A stretch of 64,000 nucleotides of DNA, taken from Candidatus Paceibacterota bacterium (GTDB taxonomy: Bacteria; Verrucomicrobiota; Verrucomicrobiia; Limisphaerales; UBA8199). The notes below the pieces were generated by a model. The model worked only from the letters and a program-made list of their open reading frames with translations, ran no database searches and was not told where the DNA came from. The stretch is taken from the NCBI GenBank assembly GCA_035452965.1, contig DAOTCE010000001.1, forward strand, positions 310,001-374,000. Reading direction: 5' to 3'. A program made the position numbers and the translations under genes. Below, piece by piece: positions 1-8,338 of the stretch. Within the stretch, counting starts at the first letter, position 1. The number at the start of each line of letters is the position of its first letter.

Positions 1-60
1 CACGACGAGCGCCTTGGTGGACTGCGTGCCGCTGTCAATGCCAAGCAGAAGTGATCTCAT
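1..60 (-). CDS. xylB: FGGY-family carbohydrate kinase, probably xylulokinase (N-terminal fragment)
   Basis: Only the first 20 codons lie in the window; the gene runs off the left edge. The protein begins MRSLLLGIDSGTQSTKALVV, the phosphate-1 ATP-binding motif of FGGY sugar kinases (hydrophobic strand, then GID-GT-STKA). Within FGGY, the GTQSTK variant is typical of xylulokinases, which phosphorylate D-xylulose to xylulose-5-phosphate, but glycerol or ribulo-kinases cannot be excluded from 20 residues. The ATG lies 13 bp after the stop of the M50 protease gene, so the two are probably co-transcribed. The transketolase near 28 kb could use the product; that link is inference. Confidence 0.72.
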   Translation of the reverse strand, partial: MRSLLLGIDSGTQSTKALVV

Positions 61-73
61 GGTTGTCTTTCGT

Positions 74-721
74 TCAGGGGGTCACAGGGACGCCCAGCCA
101 GCCGGCAATGGCCAGCCAGGAACTGGTGGTGGCGGTGTGGAGCCCCCGCTGGACCAGGGGGATTTGCAGCGCCAGGATCAGGATAAAAATGCCGTAACGC
201 GCAATCTGCTGGTAGGTTTCGTGGCTCATGCCGACCAGGCTGCGCACCACCTGCGAGCCGTCCAGCGGCGGGATGGGCAGCAGGTTGAAGAAGCACAGCA
301 ACAGGCTCAGGTGGGCCATGTCGCGGCATACATCCATGAGGCTGTGGGAATGAACTTCGTGACCCAGGCGCGCCAACCCCATGATCGCGATGGCCAGCAG
401 CAGGTTCATCCACGGCCCGGCCAGCGTCACCATGATGTCGTCCGAGCGCGGGTTGCGCAGGTTGTCGGAGTCAACCGGAACCGGCTTGGCCCAGCCGATC
501 AGGAAGCCGGTCGGGGCTATCAGGACCATCAACAACGGCAGGATGACTGTCCCGATCGGGTCAATGTGAACCAGCGGATTGAGCGAGACCCGGCCCTGAG
601 AATGCGCGGTGTTGTCGCCCAGTCTCCAAGCCATCCAGGCATGGCCGAACTCGTGGAAAGTCAGGAGCAGGAGCAGTCCCAGGTAGAGGATCAGGCCGCT
701 GATGAGCTGTCTCGGGTCCAT
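74..721 (-). CDS. Site-2 protease family (M50) integral membrane metalloprotease
   Basis: A 215-residue protein with an N-terminal transmembrane segment carrying the zinc motif HEFGH at about residues 22-26 and the second M50 signature N-LLPIPPLDG near residue 150. Hydrophobic stretches before, between and after these motifs fit the compact five- to six-helix site-2 protease core, without PDZ domain. Such proteins cut substrates within the membrane or close to it; the substrate is unknown. The start at 721 (MDPRQL) is preferred over an upstream in-frame ATG at 868 because it gives a normal membrane N-terminus and follows GGGAGA. It is the first gene of a short minus-strand unit with the xylulokinase-like gene. 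Confidence 0.88.
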   Translation of the reverse strand: MDPRQLISGLILYLGLLLLLTFHEFGHAWMAWRLGDNTAHSQGRVSLNPLVHIDPIGTVILPLLMVLIAPTGFLIGWAKPVPVDSDNLRNPRSDDIMVTLAGPWMNLLLAIAIMGLARLGHEVHSHSLMDVCRDMAHLSLLLCFFNLLPIPPLDGSQVVRSLVGMSHETYQQIARYGIFILILALQIPLVQRGLHTATTSSWLAIAGWLGVPVTP

Positions 722-881
722 TCTCCCGCAAGTTAACAGATGACCCGGAGAGCGAATAGAGAAATTGAGGGCGGGTTGGCGTGATTCCCCTTCGACCGGC
801 GGGAACCGCCCGCCCGGCCGAACAAAGCGCGGTGCTGAAAACGCGTTCGACAGGCATGGCGTCGGCAAGCATCATCCGGAC

Positions 882-1712
882 GTGCGCATCTCGATCGTCA
901 CCCCGAGTTACCGCCGCTCGGACTGGCTGAAGCTCTGCATCGCCTCGGTCGCCGACCAGGCGGGCGAGGTGGAGCACATCGTTCAGGACGCCGGCTCGGA
1001 CGACGGGACACTGGCTTGGCTGCCCGGCGACAAGCGGGTCAAGGCGTTCGTGGAGAAGGACCAGGGCATGTACGACGGCATCAACCGCGGGCTGCGCCGG
1101 GCGGGGGGAGAGATTCTGGCTTACTTGAACTGCGACGAGCAGTACTTGCCGGGGGCGCTGGGGGCGGTGTCGAGTTACTTCGAGCAACACCCGCATGTGG
1201 ACGTGCTATTCGGGGACGTGGTGATGGTGGGGCCCGAGGGGCAATACCTGTACCATCGCAAGATGCAGACGCCGTTGAAGTATCACACGTGGACGTGCCA
1301 TCTCTCGACGTTGAGCTGCGCGATGTTCTTCCGGCGGCGGGTGGTGTTTGAGTGGGGGGAACTGTTCGATCCGCGGCTGCGGGACGTGGGGGACGGGGAG
1401 TGGATGGTGCGGTTGCTGCGGCGGGGGGCGCGGATGGCGGCGCTGGGGCAGTTCACCTCGACCTTCACCCACACCGGCGTGAACATGAGCAAAGGCGAGA
1501 ACGCCCGGCGGGAGAACCGGGAGCTGTGTCAGAGCGCGCCCGCTTGGGCGCGGTGGATCCGGCCGCTGTTCATTGCGCAGCACCGGCTGCGGCGATTGCT
1601 GGGGGGCATGTACTGCCGGCAACCGTTCGCCTACGAGATTTACACCTCGGCCAGTTTGGAGCGGCGGAAGCGATTTGAGGTCCAGCGGCCCAGCTCGCGG
1701 GCGCCGAGATAA
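882..1712 (+). CDS. Glycosyltransferase family 2
   Basis: GT-A fold glycosyltransferase of about 276 residues. The N-terminus reads RISIVTPSYRR, the first beta strand of GT2 enzymes; QDAGSDDGT follows about 35 residues later (nucleotide-sugar binding), then EKDQGMYDGINRG and the acidic cluster AYLNCDEQYLPGAL in the place of the metal-binding DxD. FDPRLRDVGDGEW in the second half matches the ED-type catalytic region. I chose GTG at 882 because the sequence before it (in frame from 765) is low-complexity and unlike GT2 proteins; an upstream start remains possible. It transfers a sugar to an unknown acceptor and is isolated from other polysaccharide genes, divergent from the M50 gene. Confidence 0.85.
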   Translation: MRISIVTPSYRRSDWLKLCIASVADQAGEVEHIVQDAGSDDGTLAWLPGDKRVKAFVEKDQGMYDGINRGLRRAGGEILAYLNCDEQYLPGALGAVSSYFEQHPHVDVLFGDVVMVGPEGQYLYHRKMQTPLKYHTWTCHLSTLSCAMFFRRRVVFEWGELFDPRLRDVGDGEWMVRLLRRGARMAALGQFTSTFTHTGVNMSKGENARRENRELCQSAPAWARWIRPLFIAQHRLRRLLGGMYCRQPFAYEIYTSASLERRKRFEVQRPSSRAPR

Positions 1713-1749
1713 GGGCGGCGGCACGGGACCGCGCGGCCCGGAGTTCGCG

Positions 1750-3162
1750 TTAGTGGACGCCGATGCGGTAGAAGTATGGCCCGGCGTTGGTGGCGCGAAT
1801 GTCTTTCCAGGTCGTGGTGGCGCCCGGATGACCCGGGAAGTTGGTGGTCCTGAGGAAGAAAGCCGGCTCAGTGTTGAGGTTGGTGCTGCACTCGACGTAG
1901 TACTTCCTGGCGAAAACACTGCTCCAGCGGAGAGTGATGCCGGAGGCGTCGCCCGTGGGGACGGCGAGTTTAAGCAGCGAGAGAGGATCGTTAGGGAGCG
2001 TGCCGCACCGCCATTCATGCCAGTTGTTCATGCCGTCGTCATCGCCGTCAGCGTTGTCGCCCGAGCCGTCGGTGGGGAAGCCATAGGACTGGGCCCAGAC
2101 GTAAGAAAGGAGGGAGGCGGGGTTCTGCAGTTCGCAGGCGCCGACATCCACGGTGAAGCCAGAGATGCGCGGGGCGCCGTGGAAATCGAGGTGGCTGGTC
2201 ATGTAGCCGTTATCGCCGGCGTTGATGCAAGGGGAGTTGGTTTGCAGGCGGAAGTCACCGGCCGACGGGTCGAGAAACTGGGGTGGGTTCGTGAAATGAC
2301 CTGACCCTGCGGTGGGGATGGGAGTGGTGCAGCAGTGCGCGAGCCCCATAAAGGTGAGGGGCTCCGTATAATTGGGAGCATTGGGCGCGGTATTGTAATA
2401 AACGATGCAGTTGTAGAGCGCGCTCCGTGAAGTGCCGCCCGCGCTGCCGCTGGCGGAATTGCCGCTCACTGTGCAGTTGATGAGTGAGCCGCCGGCGCTG
2501 CCGCCGCCTTGGACCGCCCAATTGCCCGTTAGCAGGCAGTTCCTGAGCAACGCTCCTGAGGCGCCGCCCCCGCCGTCAATAGTGCCGCCGAAACTGGTGT
2601 TGCCGATAAGGAGGCAATTGTCCACGGTGCCCTTGACTACCCCACCCCCGGCCATCGCCGCGGCGTTGCCGGAGACGATGCAGTTGGAGATACTGGCGGT
2701 GGCTGACTGGCAATAGGCGCCGCCGCCGCCGGCCCAAAAAACGGTGCCATTGGTGGTCCCGCCGCCAGTCAGGGTGAACCCGGAGAGTGTCGCGCCGGAG
2801 CCGACAAATGCGCAACGCACCGCGCCGGGCCCGTTGGTGACGCCAGGCACCTGATAGCCCTGAATCGTCGTGACGGCGGGGCCGTTGACGCTGCGCACGG
2901 TGACGGCGTTGGTGATGGCCACCCGGCTCGGGCCGTAGACGTCATAAGCCCCGGTGGTGTAAACGCCGTTCGTGACGAGAATGGTGTCGCCGGCCGCGGC
3001 GGCGCCGATAGCGTCCTGGATCGTCCGCGCCGCCTTTGACCAACTGTCGTAAGGCGGGGAGGGATCGTCGCCGTTCACGTTCACGTAGAGGGTCGCCCCC
3101 GGAGAGTTGAAGATCAGGAGGGCAGCAGTGAGACATGCGATCAGGTGTTTGCGAGGGCTCAC
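1750..3162 (-). CDS. Secreted right-handed parallel beta-helix protein
   Basis: A 470-residue exported protein. Residues 1-23 form a signal peptide ending SPGA. Residues 24-110 carry the typical start of beta-helix proteins (LYVNVNGDD, then ARTIQDAI, AGDTILVTNGVY), followed to about residue 340 by short rungs of the form L-NC-L-GN-A--GGG. A calcium-binding thrombospondin-type-3-like stretch (GDNADGDDDGMNNW) is at about 365-380. The last 60 residues form the C-terminal module shared with two other secreted proteins in this window (YYVECSTNL ... PYFYRIGVH). The fold suggests polysaccharide binding or lyase activity, but no catalytic residues can be assigned. It converges with the GT2 gene, 37 bp away. 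Confidence 0.82.
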   Translation of the reverse strand: MSPRKHLIACLTAALLIFNSPGATLYVNVNGDDPSPPYDSWSKAARTIQDAIGAAAAGDTILVTNGVYTTGAYDVYGPSRVAITNAVTVRSVNGPAVTTIQGYQVPGVTNGPGAVRCAFVGSGATLSGFTLTGGGTTNGTVFWAGGGGAYCQSATASISNCIVSGNAAAMAGGGVVKGTVDNCLLIGNTSFGGTIDGGGGASGALLRNCLLTGNWAVQGGGSAGGSLINCTVSGNSASGSAGGTSRSALYNCIVYYNTAPNAPNYTEPLTFMGLAHCCTTPIPTAGSGHFTNPPQFLDPSAGDFRLQTNSPCINAGDNGYMTSHLDFHGAPRISGFTVDVGACELQNPASLLSYVWAQSYGFPTDGSGDNADGDDDGMNNWHEWRCGTLPNDPLSLLKLAVPTGDASGITLRWSSVFARKYYVECSTNLNTEPAFFLRTTNFPGHPGATTTWKDIRATNAGPYFYRIGVH

Positions 3163-3207
3163 AGTTGTTTCGTTTGGTCAAGCACATCAGTTTCGGACTG
3201 ACCGCCG

Positions 3208-3266
3208 GGGAGAGCAGGGCCGATGCGGCAACTGTTCCGGTTCGCCGGAACATCCGGCGCTCTCCC
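3208..3266. promoter_or_regulatory. Three-tier stem-loop with TTCG tetraloop in a divergent intergenic region
   Basis: Within the 328-bp gap (3163-3490) between two divergent secreted-protein genes there is a nested inverted repeat. The outer arms GGGAGAGC (3208-3215) and GCTCTCCC (3259-3266) are perfect; a middle helix pairs 3219-3224 with 3252-3258 with one bulged base; the inner arms GTTCCGG (3234-3240) and CCGGAAC (3245-3251) close a TTCG tetraloop. It could be a 5'-leader element of either gene or a small RNA. No known riboswitch was recognised. The rest of the gap shows no gene. Confidence 0.45.
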
Positions 3267-3490
3267 GGGGCCGCAGGAAAGCAAATCGCCCGGCGTATGT
3301 CAAACAAATGATTCGCGGCGACGGTTGATCCGCGCCATGTCGTCAGACCCAAATCCCGGTTGGAATCCCGCTTGGTCCCGCAGCCAGGACAGCGCCGACT
3401 GGCATTGGCGGCTGCGCGGGCGGGAGATGGGCGGACCAGGGCGTTCGCGCTTGCGGGGAGCTTCGGGGGCTGCCTATAAAGAGCGCACTT

Positions 3491-5341
3491 GTGAGAGCGA
3501 AAAGTCTTTGGTGGGGCGTTTGGCTGGTGTGCGCAGTGGCGGGAGCGGCGGCTGCGCCTGAGCGCGGGCGGTTCGAGTCGCTGGGCATTCCCGTGCGCGT
3601 GGGCGGTTTGATGGGCTGCATCGTCGGTCCGAATGGGAAAGGGGGCGACGCGCTCTACTTCAACTTCAACCAGGACGGCGCGCCGCTGTTCCTCGTGCAG
3701 GTGGACCCTGATACCGGCGAGGCGCGGCAATTCAACGCGCCTCAGGGGCCCGGAGCGTGGGCGCTGATTGCGGGGCCGGATGAAAAGATCTACCTCGGCA
3801 CGTGGGACGGCGGGCTGATCCTGCGGTTTGACCCTCGGCAGCCGGAGAAAGGGATCGAGGTGGTGGGCAGACCCGCAGCGAGCGAAAGTTACCTTTGGCA
3901 ATATGACGTGGGCAAGGACGGCAAGCTCTACGCCTGCACGTATCCGCAGGCGAAGCTGGTGAGCTTTGACCCGGCGACGGGCAAAATGGAAGACCTGGGG
4001 CGGATGCACCCGACGGAGATGTACGCGCGGAGCCTGGCGGTGGGGCCGAACGGCAAGGTGTACGTGGGCATCGGGACAGAAATGGGCGACTTGGTGGTGT
4101 ATGATCCAGCGACGAAACAGCACCGGAGCATCATGCCGGAGAAGTTTCGGAACACCGCGCCGGGAAACTTCGTCGGCGTGACACGCCGGAGCGACGGGCA
4201 GATCTACGTGGCGTGTCACGCGGGGCTGCTGCGCGTGGACGATGAGTCGGTGACGCGGGTCGAATCGGCGCCCGAGTTGCCGCCGCTCAAACTGCGCGAC
4301 GGGCGGGAGGTAACCGCGTTTGGCCGCGGCTCGTTCTCCCTGCGGGACCCGAAGAAGGGAAAGGTGGCCGAGCGCACCTTCAAGTACAGCGGGGCGGGAG
4401 ACATGATCTTCGTGGTGGGGACGGGTCCCGGCGGCACGATCTACGGCAGCACGGCGCTGCCCCTGGAGGTCTTCCGCTTTGACCCCCGGGTCGGCAGGAG
4501 CGAGCACCTCGGCGGGATGCCAGGGGGCGAGGTCTATTCCATTCTCGATCACGCCAACCAAGTTTACCTCTGCTACTATGGCGGCGCGGTGATGAACCTG
4601 TATGATCCGGCCAAGCCGCTCTGGAAGTTCGGCACCGGCGCGGACTGCAATCCGATCAGCTTCGGGGGCGTCGGAGACGGGCACCTGCGACCACGGGCGA
4701 TGATCCGCGGCCCGGGCGGGCTCATTTACATCGGCAGCGAGCCGCCCTATGGACAACTGGGCGGCGCGATGGCGGTGTGGGACCCGCAACAGAACAAGAC
4801 CATTGAGAACTACCGGAACCTGGTCACCAACCAGAGCATTGTGTCGCTGGCATGGGAACCGAAGAGCGGGCTGATCTTCGGCGGCAGCGGCAACTGGGGC
4901 GGCGGGGGCACGCGGCCGACGGAGAAGGAGGCCAGGTTTTTCGCATTCGACCCGCAGCAGAAGCGCAAGGTGTTCGAGGCGGCGCTGGCGCCCGGCGCCG
5001 GGAGTTACCCCGCGACAGCGGCCGCCGATGGCAAGGTGTACACCACGGTGGGCGACCGTCTTTTCACCTTTGACCCGCAGACGATGCAGCTGGTGCGAAC
5101 GAACAGCCTTCCAGGGCCGCAACAGCAAATCTCGCTGGGCCGGCACCGGAATGGGCTGCTGGTGGGGCTCACCGGGCGGGCGGTGTATGTGTTCGACGCC
5201 ATGAAAGGAGAGGTGGTTCATTCCGCCGCCGCGCCGGCGCAGATCCTGTGCGGGTACGCCTTGACCGACGAGGCCGTTTATTTCGGCTCAGGGCCGAGGC
5301 TCTGGCGCTACTGGCTGCCGCGGCTGGAAGGGAGCAAGTGA
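3491..5341 (+). CDS. Secreted beta-propeller protein (SMP-30/YncE-like blades)
   Basis: A 616-residue exported protein starting with GTG; residues 1-22 are a signal peptide (WWGVWLVCAVAGAAAA). The body contains seven to eight repeats of the blade signature G-[DN]GK-[IVL]Y followed by a strand and FDP, for example AGPDEKIYLGT, GKDGKLYACT, GPNGKVYVGI, RSDGQIYVAC, GPGGTIYGST, GPGGLIYIGS and AADGKVYTTV. This fits a seven- or eight-bladed propeller of the gluconolactonase/YncE type. No catalytic site could be assigned; it may bind sugars or proteins outside the cytoplasm. Its stop codon overlaps the ATG of the nitrilase-like gene by one base, so translation of the two is probably coupled. Confidence 0.82.
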   Translation: MRAKSLWWGVWLVCAVAGAAAAPERGRFESLGIPVRVGGLMGCIVGPNGKGGDALYFNFNQDGAPLFLVQVDPDTGEARQFNAPQGPGAWALIAGPDEKIYLGTWDGGLILRFDPRQPEKGIEVVGRPAASESYLWQYDVGKDGKLYACTYPQAKLVSFDPATGKMEDLGRMHPTEMYARSLAVGPNGKVYVGIGTEMGDLVVYDPATKQHRSIMPEKFRNTAPGNFVGVTRRSDGQIYVACHAGLLRVDDESVTRVESAPELPPLKLRDGREVTAFGRGSFSLRDPKKGKVAERTFKYSGAGDMIFVVGTGPGGTIYGSTALPLEVFRFDPRVGRSEHLGGMPGGEVYSILDHANQVYLCYYGGAVMNLYDPAKPLWKFGTGADCNPISFGGVGDGHLRPRAMIRGPGGLIYIGSEPPYGQLGGAMAVWDPQQNKTIENYRNLVTNQSIVSLAWEPKSGLIFGGSGNWGGGGTRPTEKEARFFAFDPQQKRKVFEAALAPGAGSYPATAAADGKVYTTVGDRLFTFDPQTMQLVRTNSLPGPQQQISLGRHRNGLLVGLTGRAVYVFDAMKGEVVHSAAAPAQILCGYALTDEAVYFGSGPRLWRYWLPRLEGSK

Positions 5342-6735
5342 TGGGAGGCTGGAATGCGGTGTCCGGCTATCCGCAGTTCCGGATGCGACCAGGCTTCCTT
5401 CTCCTTGCGCTGGTCTTTGGGGCGCTCACGTGCCGCGCAGGCTCGGCGGCGAATGCTGCGCCGGAGGGCTGGCAAACATTGGCGCCGCGGGAGGAGCTGC
5501 GGCCGCAGTTCAGCTACAGACCCGGGGGCGGGCCGTCGGGCCAGGGGAGCTTCGTCATCGCCACCGGCAGACTGGAAGGGCTGGACGGGCATTGGAGCAA
5601 GACGTTCCCGGTGAAAGGCGGGCGGTGTTACCAGTTTCACGCGTTGCGGCGGGCCACACGGGTAGCCGCACCTCAGCGTTCCGTGTTGGCGCGCATTCTA
5701 TGGCGCGACGACCACGACCAACCTGCAGTCCGCGACGAGCCGGGCGCCCGTAGCTACGCCCCCGGCGTGCCGCCGGTCTCGGAGCCGGAATACCCCGCTG
5801 ACGGCCGGACCGACGCCGCGGGCTGGACCGCTGTCGAGGGCATTTACCGCGCGCCTGCCAAAGCCACGCACGCCGTTGTGGAACTCTACTTGCGCTGGGC
5901 GCCGCGCGCGCGGGCCGAGTGGAGCGATATTGTGTTTGCCGAGACGGAGCCGCCCGCGCCGCGCAAAGTGCGGCTGGCGACCGTGCATTACGTGCCGAAG
6001 GGCGGGAAGACGGCGATGGACAGTTGCCGCCAGTTTGCGCCGCTGGTCGAGCAGGCCGCGCGACAGAAGGCGGACCTGGTGGTGCTGCCGGAGACGATCA
6101 CCGCGACCGGCAACGGCCTTTCCTACCGCGAGGCCGCCGAACCGGTGCCCGGGCCGGTGACGGATTACTTCGGCGATCTGGCGCGCCAGCGTGGGCTGCA
6201 CCTGGTGGCGGGACTCGTGGAGCGCGACAAACACCTGATCTACAACGTCGCCGTGCTCATAGGCCCGGACGGCAGGCTGATCGGCAAATACCGCAAAGTG
6301 GCTCTGCCGCGCACCGAGATCGAGGCGGGCATCGCGCCCGGCCACGAGTACCCGGTGTTCGACACCCGCCTCGGCAAGATCGGCATGATGATCTGCTACG
6401 ATGGCTTCTTCCCTGAAGTCGCCCGGCGGCTTAGCCTGCGCGGGGCGGAGGTGATTGCTTTCCCGGTTGCCGGATGCAATCCCCTGCTCGTGGCCGCGCG
6501 AGCGTGCGAGAACCACGTCTTTCTGATCAGCAGCACTTACACGGACGTGCCGGCCCATTGGACGATCTCCGCCATTTATGATCGCGAAGGCCAGGTGCTG
6601 GCGCAGGCGAAGGACTGGGGCTCCGTCGCTGTGGCGGAAGTGGACCTGGCGCAACGGCTCTATTGGTCGAGCCTGGGCGACTTCAAGGCGGAGATCCCCC
6701 GCCACCGGCCCGTATGGCCGGGTGAGACGGAGTAA
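5341..6735 (+). CDS. Carbon-nitrogen hydrolase (nitrilase superfamily) with N-terminal beta domain, exported
   Basis: A 464-residue protein whose C-terminal half (about 215-460) is a complete C-N hydrolase: catalytic Glu in VVLPETITATG, Lys in KYRKVALPRTE and Cys in MMICYDGFFPE, the classic E-K-C triad. The N-terminal 200 residues are not part of that domain; they contain a hydrophobic segment (FLLLALVFGALTCRAG, likely signal peptide) and a beta-rich region resembling carbohydrate-binding folds. These enzymes hydrolyse nitriles, amides or carbamoyl groups; the substrate here is unknown. ATG at 5341 overlaps the upstream stop; an internal ATG at 5383 would place the signal peptide at the very N-terminus and is an equally good start. 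Confidence 0.87.
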   Translation: MGGWNAVSGYPQFRMRPGFLLLALVFGALTCRAGSAANAAPEGWQTLAPREELRPQFSYRPGGGPSGQGSFVIATGRLEGLDGHWSKTFPVKGGRCYQFHALRRATRVAAPQRSVLARILWRDDHDQPAVRDEPGARSYAPGVPPVSEPEYPADGRTDAAGWTAVEGIYRAPAKATHAVVELYLRWAPRARAEWSDIVFAETEPPAPRKVRLATVHYVPKGGKTAMDSCRQFAPLVEQAARQKADLVVLPETITATGNGLSYREAAEPVPGPVTDYFGDLARQRGLHLVAGLVERDKHLIYNVAVLIGPDGRLIGKYRKVALPRTEIEAGIAPGHEYPVFDTRLGKIGMMICYDGFFPEVARRLSLRGAEVIAFPVAGCNPLLVAARACENHVFLISSTYTDVPAHWTISAIYDREGQVLAQAKDWGSVAVAEVDLAQRLYWSSLGDFKAEIPRHRPVWPGETE

Positions 6736-6741
6736 CGAGGT

Positions 6742-6760
6742 CTCTGCCGCAACGGCAGAG
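6742..6760 (+). terminator. Stem-loop downstream of the nitrilase-like gene
   Basis: Seven bases after the stop codon, perfect 8-bp arms CTCTGCCG and CGGCAGAG enclose the loop CAA. A second short hairpin (TAGCG/CGCTA, 6762-6773) follows. There is no T-tract, so it is a probable 3'-end or transcript-stabilising structure rather than a textbook intrinsic terminator. Confidence 0.5.
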
Positions 6761-6830
6761 GTAGCGTTCGCTAACAACGGCAGCCCTGTATTCCTGGACC
6801 GAGCAGCCACCCTGGTGCAATCAGGCGCAG

Positions 6831-6960
6831 TGTCCATTTTTTGGACAGTGGTGGCCCCCGAGCGCAGTCCCGCAGCCCGAAGTGCTGGTGTGGCAACGCT
6901 GTGACACGCATGATACCCCTGTGTGTATCCCATGGGGATCGCTCCCCATGGGATACACAC
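6831..6960 (+). repeat. Dispersed two-palindrome intergenic element, copy A
   Basis: A 40-bp palindrome at 6921-6960 has perfect 18-bp arms (ending in CCCATGGGGA on the left) around the loop TCGC. A smaller hairpin with arms TGTCCA and TGGACA around five T residues lies at 6831-6847, 73 bp upstream. The same composite, inverted, occurs at 54246-54396, and the large palindrome alone recurs at 35384-35423. The element sits in the 465-bp gap between the nitrilase-like and WYL genes. The remaining 240 bp of that gap (6961-7200) show no gene. No transposase is nearby, so it is a REP- or MITE-like non-autonomous repeat. Confidence 0.85.
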
Positions 6961-7200
6961 CGTAGTCTCGCCGGATTGGCGCCGTCCCATCGCCGTGGCT
7001 GGCATGGGCGCCGGGTGCCTGCGGGTTGGGGGGAGGAGCGGAGCCAGTAGTTGGGGCGGCAGTTCGGTGGGCGTCGCCGGATAGATCCGACTTGCGGCGC
7101 ATACCTTGAGCCCACCTGGCCGGTGAGATGATTCCAACCGAAACTGGCTGGCTTGGATTCGGCGCTGTGGCTGGGCAATACGCTAGTTGATTCGCGAAAT

Positions 7201-8211
7201 TTAGCGCTGAGCCAGGCGCGGTCCGGCGTAACGCTTCTGCAGTTCCGTGGCCGTTTGGCCCAGTCGTGCTGCCAGGGCTTTGGGCTGCAGCACCGTTGCA
7301 TGGCGGCCCCAACCCAGCACCCACCGCTCCATCTCCTCGATGTTGTTGAGGCGCAGGCGCAGGCGGGAACAGCCGCCAGGCAGCTCGGTGAGTTCCTGCG
7401 TGGGGTGCCATCTTCGCCCCCGGATCAAATCCGTCGCCCACGCGTCGAACTCAATCATGACCTCGTAATCGGCGCCTCCCTTGAACACGGTGAAGCTCCC
7501 GCGCAGGTATTCATTCGGATCAAACCTGGCTGGCATTGTAAACCGCTCGCCCGTCAACTCGGGCTGCTGCAGGCGCACCAGCGCGAACGTCCGCATGTCC
7601 TGCCGCTTGACGTCGAAGGCAAACAGATACCAATGGTTCTCGATGCAGGCCAGGTGATACGGATGCACCAGCCGCCGTCGTGCCTTGGCGACCCCCACGT
7701 TCCGGTAAAGGAACTTCAAGCCCCGCCGCGTCCGCAAGGCCCGCGTCACAATTTGAAACGTTTCCAGGTCCGAATCCTCGGGCGCAAACGGCCGGAACGA
7801 CAGCACCTCATCCAGGTTGCGCATGGTAAACCGCACGCTCTGGTCCAGTTGGCCGGTGAGCTTGCGAAACGCCGTTTCCAACGGCTGCTGAAAGGGGGTG
7901 CCGCTGTACTGGGCGATCGCCTTGTGAGCCACCAGCAAGGCAAACATCTCCGCCTCCGTCACCGCCGCCCCCGGGAAGTGGTCCACGGGCCGGGTGTAAT
8001 AGTAGCCGTTCCGGTGAGCATCGTACTCGATCGGCAGATCCAGCCGATACTTCATGAAATCCACGTCTCGCTTCACCGTGCGAGTGCAGAGCTCAAACTC
8101 GCGGCCCAGCTTCGAGCAGTTGGGGTATTCCTGATTCTGGAGAAGCTGATGCAGGCGCAACATGCGTTCCATTGGGGCCCGGTGACTGATCTGGGACTGA
8201 ACTCTCGGCAT
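7201..8211 (-). CDS. WYL-domain transcriptional regulator (YafY-type, HTH + WYL)
   Basis: A 336-residue protein. Residues 15-75 form a winged HTH of the DeoR/YafY kind (LHQLLQNQ, TRTVKRDVDFM, then wing HRNGYYYT). The WYL domain lies in the second half: GLKFLYRNVGV with a conserved basic stretch, then ENHWYLFAFD containing the name-giving W-Y-L. A C-terminal WCX-like extension follows (about 255-330). WYL proteins bind small nucleotide or single-stranded DNA ligands and act as repressors or activators. The start at 8211 follows AAAGGAACT, a good ribosome-binding site, and is preferred over an ATG at 8325. It lies 127 bp downstream of the metalloprotease gene on the same strand; its targets are not evident. 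Confidence 0.88.
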   Translation of the reverse strand: MPRVQSQISHRAPMERMLRLHQLLQNQEYPNCSKLGREFELCTRTVKRDVDFMKYRLDLPIEYDAHRNGYYYTRPVDHFPGAAVTEAEMFALLVAHKAIAQYSGTPFQQPLETAFRKLTGQLDQSVRFTMRNLDEVLSFRPFAPEDSDLETFQIVTRALRTRRGLKFLYRNVGVAKARRRLVHPYHLACIENHWYLFAFDVKRQDMRTFALVRLQQPELTGERFTMPARFDPNEYLRGSFTVFKGGADYEVMIEFDAWATDLIRGRRWHPTQELTELPGGCSRLRLRLNNIEEMERWVLGWGRHATVLQPKALAARLGQTATELQKRYAGPRLAQR

Positions 8212-8338
8212 AGTTCCTTTCTGGCGAATCCTGGGCAAGTTGTGCCACGGCGGCCAGCGAATGTCAAAGCCCGCAAGGCAGCCTTGCGCAGATGTTCGGA
8301 GAGTTGTTCCCGCGCGCGCAACCACGTTCGCTTGCCGG

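Noticed and set aside
2942..5221. A 759-codon open frame on the minus strand
   Set aside because: It runs antisense to the beta-helix and beta-propeller genes, is Arg/His/Pro-rich and has no motif; it is a by-product of high GC content.
6841..7050. Open frames through the palindromes giving peptides of the type MGS-PHGIHT
   Set aside because: They are translations of the repeat on both strands; similar peptides at all copies come from the palindrome, not from genes.
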